Shown one piece after another: positions 1 through 5,355 of a stretch of 5,539 nucleotides of DNA. The DNA is taken from positions 1-5,539 of the forward strand of contig JAFPCE010000119.1 of the NCBI GenBank assembly GCA_017390245.1, read 5' to 3'. The position numbers were made by a program, and so were the translations under genes. Every line of letters begins with the position of its first letter. Position 1 is the first letter of the stretch. The notes under the pieces are model-generated. The model had not been told where the DNA came from. It was given only the letters and a program-made list of their open reading frames with translations, and ran no database searches. The DNA comes from Selenomonadaceae bacterium. Lineage in GTDB: Bacteria; Bacillota; Negativicutes; Selenomonadales; Selenomonadaceae.

Positions 1-269
1 ACGCCACCGCACTGAAATCCGCCGCCCGCACCTACCGCGAGGCACACCCGGAGCATAAGCATCCCCGTGTGGCGCTGCTGTCGGACGGCACCGCAGCGAT
101 TAACACCGATAAACAGGCCTATACCACCTAAAAGACAGACAAAAAGCATATTCCAAAAGCCAAACAGCAAAATACAGGTGGCCAGTAAAACACCACCTAA
201 GCCTCCCAGGCACATGCCTTTATGGCCAGCCCAAATTTTTTCAGCCAGCATTTGAAGCTCTTCCTTCAT
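1..269 (-). CDS. DUF2273 small membrane protein, disrupted or partial at its C-terminus
   Basis: From ATG at 269 the minus strand encodes a short protein with two hydrophobic segments (about residues 18-35 and 38-56) rich in Gly, Leu and Phe, following a charged MKEELQMLAEKIWAGHKG start. The pattern of a short charged N-terminus, two adjacent helices and a GFW motif between them (residues 37-39) is that of DUF2273 proteins, which are usually 60-85 residues long. These accompany Asp23 and AmaP in Firmicutes and are thought to sit in the membrane with them. An AGGCGGTG site lies a few bases before the ATG; an in-frame GTG directly precedes it. The start is only 18 nt after the AmaP stop, so it is translated from the same operon. 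Family character holds to residue 57 (…IGLFIGVN, base 99). The frame then stays open to the window edge but becomes Cys/Gly/Arg-rich and unlike the family, where a short charged tail is expected. The true 3' end is therefore probably missing. Confidence 0.72.
   Translation of the reverse strand, partial: MKEELQMLAEKIWAGHKGMCLGGLGGVLLATCILLFGFWNMLFVCLLGGIGLFIGVNRCGAVRQQRHTGMLMLRVCLAVGAGGGFQCGG
3..131 (+). other. Partial plus-strand reading frame in a GC-rich, foreign-looking edge segment
   Basis: The plus-strand frame beginning at base 3 is open from the window edge to a TAA at 129-131. Up to about base 104 its codons look like real coding sequence: roughly 26 of 34 third positions are G or C, with CTG, CGC, CCG and GCC favoured. 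Its peptide is a balanced mix containing stretches such as ARTYREAHPEHKHPRVALL. GC in bases 1-100 is about 69%, then falls to about 38% in 101-160. From about base 100 the same DNA reads better on the minus strand as the DUF2273 membrane protein, so the last nine codons of this frame are probably antisense to that gene and not its natural end. I do not recognise the protein family. The codon style resembles enterobacterial or phage genes, which is an impression only. It is either the tail of a contaminating or chimeric fragment or the edge of inserted DNA. Confidence 0.45.
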
Positions 270-287
270 CACATCACCGCCTGTCCA

Positions 288-860
288 TTAGTTAACACGC
301 TTTTTCTTCACGTTAACACCATCGGTGATACTCTGAACAGAAACTGTAATATTGCAGTTCTGAATACCTACCACCTGCTGCATGAATTTCTCTACCTGCT
401 GCTTCAGGTCATCTGACACGCCGCCGATACCCTTGTCATGGCCCACAACAGTGCGGATATCCACATTGAGATAATCCTCATCCTTCTTGTGTTCCACCAG
501 TATCTTTGCCTTAGCCTGATGCACACCATTGACCTTATCACCAATGCGCTCCACCATTTCACGGATAGCAGCCAGGGAAACATTTACGCTGCCCTGCTGG
601 CTCTTAACCAGCACAATATCCTTAGAGCTGAGCTTCTGCTTATCTCCGCCAATGGACACACTGCAAATCAGAAGATGCAGGCTAACAAGGAAAAGAAATA
701 CAGCAACACCAGCAGTCTGCCACTGGTGCATCAGATACTGGTATTCATTCAGCAATATTCGTTCAGGCAGAACCTGGAGATAGACAAGTACTACCCCCAG
801 GCTCACCAAGCCAGCAAATAATGTGTACAGAAATAACAGGCCTCTATTGACGACTCCCAT
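288..860 (-). CDS. amaP: AmaP-like alkaline shock response membrane anchor protein
   Basis: This 190-residue protein has two membrane helices near its N-terminus (about residues 7-30 and 49-69), then a cytoplasmic domain (about 83-178) with the alternating beta/amphipathic pattern of Asp23-related folds. AmaP proteins have this layout: in Staphylococcus AmaP anchors Asp23 to the membrane, and the typical opening MGxxNRxLLFLYxL is matched here by MGVVNRGLLFLYTL. The C-terminus is basic (KKKR). The frame also permits a GTG start at 866, but only 3 nt would separate it from the AAAGGA site, while the ATG at 860 has a 9-nt spacing and matches the family start; I therefore chose 860. The gene begins 17 nt after the Asp23 stop and is followed 18 nt later by the DUF2273 gene, so the three are co-transcribed. 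The anchoring role is inferred from the family and the gene order. Confidence 0.8.
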   Translation of the reverse strand: MGVVNRGLLFLYTLFAGLVSLGVVLVYLQVLPERILLNEYQYLMHQWQTAGVAVFLFLVSLHLLICSVSIGGDKQKLSSKDIVLVKSQQGSVNVSLAAIREMVERIGDKVNGVHQAKAKILVEHKKDEDYLNVDIRTVVGHDKGIGGVSDDLKQQVEKFMQQVVGIQNCNITVSVQSITDGVNVKKKRVN

Positions 861-877
861 TCTCACACATCCTTTTC

Positions 878-1273
878 TCAGCGAACGCGAATCTCGCCCT
901 CAGGCTCCTCATCCTCTTCAAAGCCAACGCCCTGAACATGAACATTAACCTCAACAACCTTCAGGCCAGTCATAGACTCAATAGCCTTCTTAACATTCTC
1001 CTGGGCATGCAGTGCAATATCAGGAATACGCGCGCCATATTTCACAATGATATAAAGGTCAACAGCAGCCTCGGTCTCACCAACCTCAACCTTAACGCCC
1101 TTGGCCAGGTTCTTTCTGCCCAGCATCTCAGCAATACCGCCAACTAAACCGCCGCTCATGCCAGCGATACCCTCTACCTCAGTAGCAGCCATACCGGCAA
1201 TAATGCTGACAACCTCGTCAGCTATACGTACAGAACCCATATTGTCCTCAAGCTCAATCTTATCCTCAGCCAT
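878..1273 (-). CDS. Asp23/Gls24 family envelope stress response protein
   Basis: The 131-residue product is a typical Asp23/Gls24 (alkaline shock protein) family member. It has the opening GSVRIADEVVSIIAGMAATEVEG block (residues 13-35), a glycine-rich turn (39-47), the central strand region with VDLYIIVKYG (71-80) and the closing VEVNVHVQGVGF block (107-118). An acidic tail follows (119-127). The protein contains no cysteine, has no signal peptide and should be cytoplasmic. Family members are abundant proteins that coat the inner membrane face via AmaP and are linked to cell-envelope homeostasis; their molecular mechanism is not settled. The start is clear: AGGAGGG lies 6 nt before the ATG. 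It is the first gene of the asp23-amaP-DUF2273 operon, behind the promoter at 1333-1361 with a leader of about 50 nt. A numbered gene name would be arbitrary because many species carry several paralogues. Confidence 0.9.
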   Translation of the reverse strand: MAEDKIELEDNMGSVRIADEVVSIIAGMAATEVEGIAGMSGGLVGGIAEMLGRKNLAKGVKVEVGETEAAVDLYIIVKYGARIPDIALHAQENVKKAIESMTGLKVVEVNVHVQGVGFEEDEEPEGEIRVR

Positions 1274-1332
1274 AATTAACCCTCCTATACATGAATAAAA
1301 ATTCTTACATTAATAAACAATTCTCCTCTTGT

Positions 1333-1361
1333 ATTATACAAAACATACGAACCATATTCAA
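1333..1361 (-). promoter_or_regulatory. Sigma-A type promoter of the asp23-amaP-DUF2273 operon
   Basis: On the minus strand TTGAAT (1361-1356) is followed after exactly 17 nt by a perfect TATAAT (1338-1333). Transcription would start near 1326, leaving a leader of about 53 nt before the Asp23 start codon. The first gene carries AGGAGGG, so a strong transcription and translation start is expected, consistent with the abundance of this family. No alternative sigma factor motif is evident, although a stress sigma site cannot be excluded by eye. Confidence 0.72.
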
Positions 1362-1478
1362 GCAAACAAGGAAAATAATACAATTTTCTCTATATTTTAT
1401 TTGCAAAAAATCATCGCATGAAATTGACTACCTCATGTGAATACACACAAAAGCTGCATTTTAACTCATTGCATATAC

Positions 1479-1517
1479 AAAAAAGGTTCTGGGAGAAAAT
1501 TCTCTCAGAACCCTTTT
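1479..1517 (-). terminator. Intrinsic terminator of purC
   Basis: Downstream of the purC stop, minus-strand RNA can fold AAAAGGGTTCTGAGAGA against TCTCCCAGAACCTTTT with one bulged G and one G-U pair, closing a short AT-rich loop, and runs directly into six U residues (1484-1479). The stem also has an A-tract/T-tract flank on the other strand, so it could work weakly in both directions, but no plus-strand gene ends here. Confidence 0.85.
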
Positions 1518-1531
1518 AAAAACATTATGAA

Positions 1532-2401
1532 TTATAAATCTTTGCCAGTCAGGAGCTTATAAGCTTCCTTGTACTTCTCAATGGTCTTGTCAATAATCTC
1601 ATCAGGAAGCAGGTAATTGCTGTCTGGATTTGCCAGCAGCCAGTCTCTTACGAACTGCTTGTCATAGGAAGGCTGAGACTTGCCAGGCTCATAACCCTCA
1701 ACAGGCCAGAAACGGGAGCTGTCTGGAGTCAGCATCTCATCACCGATGAGAATATTGCCCTCTTCATCCAGGCCAAACTCAAACTTAGTATCAGCAATGA
1801 TGATGCCATGCTCACGAGCATAGTCAGCGCACTTCTTGTAAATAGCAATAGTGTAATCACGAATCTTAGTGACGTACTCACGGCCCTTGCCAGGGAATAC
1901 CTTCTCTACGTACTCAATGCCCTGCTCAAAGCTTACATTCTCATCGTGATCACCAATCTCCGCCTTGGTGGATGGAGTGAAAATAGGCTCAGGCAGCTTA
2001 TCGGACTCCTTTAAGCCCTCTGGCAGCTTAATGCCACAGATAGTGCCATCCTTCTTGTAGCTCTCCCAGCCACTGCCGGTGATATAGCCACGGACAATGC
2101 ACTCCATAGGAATCATAGTGAGCTTCTTGCACTTCATGGAATTGCCCTTGAACTCATCCTGCTGGAAGAACTCAGGCATATCATTGTTATCAATGGAAAT
2201 CATGTGGTTAGGTAAAATATCTGCAGTTAAATCAAACCAGAACTTAGACATTTTGGTCAGAACCTCACCCTTCTGAGTGATTTTGTTCTGAAGGATATGG
2301 TCAAAAGCAGAAATGCGGTCAGTGGCAACCATGATAATGCTGTCACCTGCATCATAAACTTCACGAACCTTACCAGATTTAAATGGCTTATACTCTTTCA
2401 T
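1532..2401 (-). CDS. purC: Phosphoribosylaminoimidazole-succinocarboxamide synthase (SAICAR synthase), long form
   Basis: PurC joins aspartate to CAIR using ATP, giving SAICAR in cytosolic purine biosynthesis. Both family signatures are present: IPMECIVRGYITGS (residues 97-110) and IADTKFEFG (202-210). The N-terminal nucleotide-binding strand-loop reads GKVREVYDAGD (10-20), followed by ATDRISAFD (26-34). The motif DEMLTPDSSRFWP (221-233) completes the active-site region. The length of 289 residues marks the long form, against about 237-241 in E. coli or B. subtilis; the extra length includes the C-terminal helices after SQPSYDKQFVRDWL. The start ATG has GAGGAGG 5 nt upstream. The gene stands alone rather than in a pur operon, with two candidate promoters upstream and a strong terminator 15 nt past its stop. 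No PurR-box dyad or purine riboswitch could be recognised in the leader. Confidence 0.96.
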   Translation of the reverse strand: MKEYKPFKSGKVREVYDAGDSIIMVATDRISAFDHILQNKITQKGEVLTKMSKFWFDLTADILPNHMISIDNNDMPEFFQQDEFKGNSMKCKKLTMIPMECIVRGYITGSGWESYKKDGTICGIKLPEGLKESDKLPEPIFTPSTKAEIGDHDENVSFEQGIEYVEKVFPGKGREYVTKIRDYTIAIYKKCADYAREHGIIIADTKFEFGLDEEGNILIGDEMLTPDSSRFWPVEGYEPGKSQPSYDKQFVRDWLLANPDSNYLLPDEIIDKTIEKYKEAYKLLTGKDL

Positions 2402-2440
2402 AATTTCCTCCTCAAAGCAATAAATTAGTTTTACTAAATA

Positions 2441-2449
2441 ATAATATCA
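2441..2449 (-). promoter_or_regulatory. Proximal extended -10 promoter candidate of purC (P2)
   Basis: The minus strand reads TGATATTAT, an extended -10 (TGn plus TATTAT at 2446-2441), with no good -35 at standard spacing. Transcription would begin near 2434, about 33 nt before the start codon. A small 5-bp inverted repeat (TTAGT/ACTAA, 2425-2437) covers that start region. It is weaker evidence than P1 and may not be used. Confidence 0.35.
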
Positions 2450-2523
2450 CATTTCCCGCCATTAGTGCACAAGGAAAACCATGTATACACAAAATTATTG
2501 ATAATTAATTAAAACAAATAGAA

Positions 2524-2552
2524 AATATACGATTATCTTTACCTGATATCAA
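2524..2552 (-). promoter_or_regulatory. Upstream promoter candidate of purC (P1)
   Basis: The minus strand shows TTGATA (2552-2547), a 17-nt spacer and TATATT (2529-2524), five of six matches to each sigma-A consensus hexamer. The predicted start near 2517 gives a leader of about 115 nt before the purC start codon. Two copies of a repeat lie 40-95 bp upstream of the -35 box (see the repeat at 2591-2670). Confidence 0.6.
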
Positions 2553-2590
2553 TAATTAACAGGAAAATCCACTCTAGCTTCACCAATCGC

Positions 2591-2670
2591 CATGATAAAT
2601 AAATCAAAAAATGCTAGTATTCCACTGCCAGCATGATAAATAAATCAGCAAAAAGCTGTCATCCCCTGCC
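2591..2670. repeat. Imperfect tandem repeat, two ~41-bp units
   Basis: The 16-mer CATGATAAATAAATCA occurs exactly at 2591-2606 and again at 2632-2647, 41 bp apart. The rest of each unit is similar but diverged: an A-run, then ATGCTAGTATTCCACTGCC in the first unit and GCTGTCATCCCCTGCC in the second. Each core contains the dyad TGAT…ATCA. The repeat lies just past the stop of the transferase gene and upstream of purC. It may be a duplicated terminator unit or a pair of protein-binding sites. Confidence 0.65.
2606..2633 (-). terminator. Weak terminator candidate of the DUF2156-GNAT gene
   Basis: On the minus strand TGCT pairs with AGCA and AGT with ACT around a GGAAT loop, with a three-base bulge (GGC), followed at once by six T residues (2611-2606). 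The stem is short and imperfect. It lies about 40 nt past the stop codon and within the tandem repeat. A second small hairpin (CAGC/GCTG with a T-rich loop) sits in the other repeat unit. Confidence 0.4.
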
Positions 2671-2672
2671 CG

Positions 2673-4586
2673 TTAGTCAAGGCAGATATTGAAATAACCG
2701 TTATTTACCAGCGCCCTGGCCACTGTACAGCGCAAATGCTTTGGCAGCCAGATCATGGAAGCAGGCTGGTCAAACTGCACCTCTGCCACACGGATGCCAG
2801 GATTAAGCTCATGGACACGCTTCCACAAATCAGGGAAAAAGTCCAGGCTCTCATGGAAAGGCATATTAGTTTCACGAATCCGCAGTGCCACACCCTTATC
2901 ACAGCCCCGCAAATCATACAGCATAATCAGCTGCTTTTCATCAGACTGGCGGGTAATCAGCAAAGCCTCACCCTTAGACAAAGCAAAATGCTTAATGGCA
3001 TACTCCATAGCAGCTTCATCCCACTGGCCGTAACCGATTTTGCCAAAGGAGGCATCACGGATAGCCACATACTCACCAGCTTGTGCAGGACGCACCTCAT
3101 ACTCATCCCTTGGCAGTACAGAGCCCTCACGGAACCGTTTCAGCACAGCCTGTGCTCTGGCCAGCACCACATTTTCATCAGGCAGCTTTGGCATGGTGAA
3201 GGCATAATGAATGCCCTCCTGGAACAGCTTAAATTCCTGCCTGCCATAGAAACATCTGAGGCCATCATCAGCAGGAGACAGCACCAGTGACTTCTTCCAC
3301 TTCTTCTGGGCGAACTTCATAATCTTTCTAGAGTAGCCTCTGCCCTGATACTCTGGCAAGGTAGCCACAGCATATACATACAGGCCTGCCACAGTTTCAC
3401 CAATCTCATCATCATAGTCAGCAGTATACTCTGTATCGCTGCATAGCTTGTCACTTTCAAATGGGCATCTCACCCTCAGCTCAATTGGCAAAAAGCTCAT
3501 CATAGACACAGCTTTGCCATTTTCCCTGATAACCAGCATATTGTCATCAGTCATGCGATTTTCCAGATATACTTCAATATCCTCTTTGCTGTCATGGAAG
3601 CACTGCTGCCAGATATCCACTATGGCATCATGATCCTGGTCCTTCACAGCATAAACCACATCAGAGGTTTCAGCCATGTACTTAGTCAGCAGGATATCAG
3701 GACGATAGGACAGCTTCGCCTTCCGGAGGCCTGGGTCTCCCATATCATCCATGCGGTTAATATACACAAACTCATCAGATACATGCTGCATAAACTGCTG
3801 GTTAATCATAGGATAAGCCCCCTGCACTGTTGGGAAGGCCTTCTCAAAATGCACCAGGAAGGTATCCTTATTCAGGGGCTCACCAATGGTAAAGGCCACA
3901 ATCCGGCCTTCCTGCCGCAGCACGCCCCCAACTAAATCCAGGTCATCAAAGTAGTTAAAGGCCTCCTGCAGAATCCCCAGCTCATCCATAACATCCTTGT
4001 TCAGCTTGTCACGGCGGATGCAGTCCTTGGCCCACGCCTCAGCCATCTTGGCACACTCTGCCAGATTATCATCCGTAAGCTCCTCATAGCTCCAGTCAGG
4101 ATTATCCTTGAAACGGGCAATATGATTGCGCTTCTTCTGCATCTTCTTGCCCTTCAGATAAGCCAGCTTCTCATGGGTATAAATATAGTCAAAATGATCA
4201 CGCTTAGCCTCAACAAAGAACTTTCCTGGGAAAAACTCCATCAGCTGCTGGCGCATTTCCTCGCTGATAGCATTCATATTAAGTGGAATGCCATCCTGAC
4301 GGCACAGCTCCATCATCAGCCCTAAAGCCTTCTTCTTGTCACCACTGCCCATAGGGAAGGAATATGTCCAGTAAGGCACACTCTCCTTCATGGAGCTGTA
4401 TTTGCAGCGGAACACACAGCAGCCCTCTATCTGGGCAATCTCAGTCTCAAAAAGCTTTCTGTACAAATACATAACCGCAAAGGAGCTTTCATAAAAGCTG
4501 TTATTATCCTCCGCCAGCCGCTCCTTTATCCAGCCCTTGTCACTAAGCTCAATCTTCCTGAAAACAACATCCTTTAAATCACTCAT
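2673..4586 (-). CDS. DUF2156 domain protein fused to a GNAT acetyltransferase
   Basis: This 637-residue cytosolic protein has no signal peptide or membrane segment and reads as three parts. Residues about 9-305 are a DUF2156 domain, related to the catalytic part of phosphatidylglycerol lysyltransferases (MprF). Visible family blocks are SSFAVMYLYRKLF (34-46), KKMQKKRNHIARFK (147-160), FLVHFEKAFPTVQGAYPMIN (243-262) and YINRMDDMGDPGLRKAKLSY (275-294). Residues about 310-465 are a GNAT N-acyltransferase domain with the acetyl-CoA loop in AVATLPEYQGRGYSRKIMKFA (406-426; Q/R-x-x-G-x-G/A type). Residues about 495-637 form a further alpha/beta region, perhaps a degenerate second GNAT fold, ending YFNICLD. 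MprF-type membrane helices are absent, so lipid lysylation is not implied; the substrate is unknown. A frame extension to GTG at 4607 lacks a ribosome site, whereas ATG at 4586 has GATGAGG 5 nt upstream, so I use 4586. It is transcribed alone. Confidence 0.85.
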   Translation of the reverse strand: MSDLKDVVFRKIELSDKGWIKERLAEDNNSFYESSFAVMYLYRKLFETEIAQIEGCCVFRCKYSSMKESVPYWTYSFPMGSGDKKKALGLMMELCRQDGIPLNMNAISEEMRQQLMEFFPGKFFVEAKRDHFDYIYTHEKLAYLKGKKMQKKRNHIARFKDNPDWSYEELTDDNLAECAKMAEAWAKDCIRRDKLNKDVMDELGILQEAFNYFDDLDLVGGVLRQEGRIVAFTIGEPLNKDTFLVHFEKAFPTVQGAYPMINQQFMQHVSDEFVYINRMDDMGDPGLRKAKLSYRPDILLTKYMAETSDVVYAVKDQDHDAIVDIWQQCFHDSKEDIEVYLENRMTDDNMLVIRENGKAVSMMSFLPIELRVRCPFESDKLCSDTEYTADYDDEIGETVAGLYVYAVATLPEYQGRGYSRKIMKFAQKKWKKSLVLSPADDGLRCFYGRQEFKLFQEGIHYAFTMPKLPDENVVLARAQAVLKRFREGSVLPRDEYEVRPAQAGEYVAIRDASFGKIGYGQWDEAAMEYAIKHFALSKGEALLITRQSDEKQLIMLYDLRGCDKGVALRIRETNMPFHESLDFFPDLWKRVHELNPGIRVAEVQFDQPASMIWLPKHLRCTVARALVNNGYFNICLD

Positions 4587-4650
4587 AATAACCTCATCTA
4601 TTCTCACACATATACAAAAGCATAAAACCTTTAAACAACCATAAAATCAA

Positions 4651-4666
4651 TAATGATTATTCATTA
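4651..4666. promoter_or_regulatory. Perfect 16-bp dyad just downstream of the transferase promoter
   Basis: TAATGA-TTAT-TCATTA is a perfect 6-bp inverted repeat with a 4-base centre, starting about 7 nt downstream of the predicted transcription start (about 4673). That position suits a repressor site. Its alternating AT character recalls Fur-family boxes, but an aligned comparison with the classical 19-bp Fur box gives only about 12 matches. It could equally be a small leader hairpin. Confidence 0.4.
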
Positions 4667-4679
4667 CATAACTTTTATC

Positions 4680-4688
4680 ATTATAACA
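4680..4688 (-). promoter_or_regulatory. Extended -10 promoter of the DUF2156-GNAT gene
   Basis: The minus strand reads TGTTATAAT: a perfect TATAAT (4685-4680) preceded by the TGn extension. The only -35-like hexamer is TTAGCA at a long 19-nt spacing, which the extended -10 may make unnecessary. The start near 4673 leaves a leader of about 87 nt. The promoter follows directly after the terminator of the previous gene, supporting independent transcription. Confidence 0.6.
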
Positions 4689-4721
4689 CCATTGTCTAAT
4701 TTTTTGCTAAGAATTAATTAT

Positions 4722-4763
4722 AAAAATAAGGCCCTAAGAAATCAACGCTTTCCTAAAGCCTTA
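4722..4763 (-). terminator. Strong intrinsic terminator of the small unknown gene
   Basis: On the minus strand TAAGGCTTTAGGAAA pairs completely with TTTCTTAGGGCCTTA (15 bp, three of them G-U) around a 7-base loop, followed by five T residues (4726-4722). It begins 22 nt past the stop codon of the small gene. It isolates that gene from the transferase gene downstream. Confidence 0.88.
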
Positions 4764-4785
4764 CATAAATCATTTTCAATTATAA

Positions 4786-5232
4786 TTATGACTCAGCATT
4801 GCCAGCCATAAATGCCCCGATGCCTGCACCGCCGATAGTGCTGGCATTAACAGCTCCAGCCAGTGCCTCAGCCTGTCCCCCGTGTTCAACAGTTGTGGTG
4901 GTATCCAAAAGCTTTGGATTCTCCTGCTTCACAGCTCCATGAGTCTTGGTCTGGGAAATAATCTTGCCCTTGCGCATCACTGTAATCATAGTAGAACCAT
5001 CAGACATAAGCCTGGTAACAGTAACGGTATCCTCCTGTCCTTCTGAATCCGCCCCAGAACTGCTGTCATCCGATACCGTTCCCTGGCCCTTCTTCATCCT
5101 GTCCAGCACCTCAGAAAACTTCTCCTGAGTTGCCTTAGCATTCTTGTGCTCCTCAGACTCTTCCACTGGCTTAAACCAGGCACCCTTATCAAGGTAACTA
5201 GCCGAAATGGAAGCCTTCATGTTAATACTCAT
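4786..5232 (-). CDS. Small acidic protein of unknown function
   Basis: The 148-residue product is preceded by AGGAGG 7 nt before its ATG, and it has its own promoter candidate and a strong terminator, so it is very probably a real gene. I do not recognise its family. Visible parts: an N-terminal region MSINMKASISASYLDKGAWF (1-20) without a classical signal peptide; a charged, probably helical stretch (23-48, EESEEHKNAKATQEKFSEVL…); a Ser/Gly/Asp/Glu linker (54-68); a short beta-rich module TVTVTRLMSDGSTMITVMRK with GKIISQTKTHG after it (69-99), resembling a beta-hairpin built around SDGS; and a Gly/Ala-rich tail (122-145, AGAVNASTIGGAGIGAFMAG). It contains no cysteine. The tail is mildly hydrophobic but poor in large aliphatic residues, so a membrane helix is doubtful. 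Neither neighbour is in an operon with it, so context gives no function. Confidence 0.75.
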   Translation of the reverse strand: MSINMKASISASYLDKGAWFKPVEESEEHKNAKATQEKFSEVLDRMKKGQGTVSDDSSSGADSEGQEDTVTVTRLMSDGSTMITVMRKGKIISQTKTHGAVKQENPKLLDTTTTVEHGGQAEALAGAVNASTIGGAGIGAFMAGNAES

Positions 5233-5286
5233 AAATATCCTCCTGTCATTAGCTCAGTCCCTTGAAACTTTTTAATCCATTCTAAA

Positions 5287-5314
5287 AGATATATCGTACA
5301 GAAAAAATATATCT
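5287..5314. promoter_or_regulatory. 8-bp inverted repeat at the predicted start site of the small unknown gene
   Basis: AGATATAT (5287-5294) and ATATATCT (5307-5314) are exact inverted copies separated by 12 bp, with their centres 20 bp apart, about two helical turns. The right arm overlaps the predicted transcription start (about 5308), directly next to the -10 box. It could be an operator for a dimeric regulator or a leader hairpin. AT-richness makes chance symmetry possible. Confidence 0.35.
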
Positions 5315-5342
5315 ATAATAGTACTTTAGCATTAATTTACAA
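5315..5342 (-). promoter_or_regulatory. Promoter candidate of the small unknown gene
   Basis: The minus strand shows TTGTAA (5342-5337), a 16-nt spacer and TATTAT (5320-5315). The match is fair: four of six and five of six to consensus. The leader would be about 75 nt. Its -35 box lies just past the stop codon of the transporter gene. Confidence 0.4.
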
Positions 5343-5355
5343 AATCAAAATGCTA
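5327..5355 (-). other. Hairpin spanning the transporter stop codon
   Basis: TAGCATT (5327-5333) and AATGCTA (5349-5355) are exact inverted copies, and an inner ATTT/AAAT pair can extend the stem. The transporter stop codon (5347-5345) is in the loop region. No T-tract follows on the minus strand, so it is not a standard terminator; it may stabilise or trim the transporter mRNA 3' end. No better terminator is visible after that gene. It also overlaps the spacer of the next promoter candidate. Confidence 0.3.

Noticed and set aside
861..866. GTG start for the AmaP-like gene at 866
   Set aside because: Only 3 nt separate it from the AAAGGA site. The ATG at 860 has better spacing and matches the usual start of the family.
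1382..1478. Possible plus-strand promoter beginning with TTGACT near 1423 in the gap between purC and asp23
   Set aside because: No acceptable -10 box follows at 16-18 nt and no plus-strand gene lies downstream. The gap otherwise holds only the purC terminator and the asp23 promoter.
2402..2523. Purine riboswitch or PurR-box control in the purC leader
   Set aside because: I could find neither the conserved three-stem purine aptamer core nor a paired PurBox motif; only AT-rich sequence and small dyads are visible.
2736..3290. A 184-codon plus-strand open frame opposite the transferase gene
   Set aside because: It lies fully antisense to a well-supported gene, starts without a good ribosome site and reads as His/Leu/Gln-rich shadow sequence. 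Similar antisense frames occur at 438-821 and 3594-3935.
4587..4607. N-terminal extension of the transferase to a GTG at 4607
   Set aside because: There is no ribosome binding site before the GTG, while GATGAGG lies at proper distance from the ATG at 4586. The extension would use that site as coding sequence.
859..4611. The 12-mer ATTCTCACACAT occurs at 859-870 and again at 4600-4611, each near a gene start
   Set aside because: For a window of this size about one repeated 12-mer is expected by chance, and the two copies sit differently relative to the ribosome sites. I do not treat it as a shared control element.
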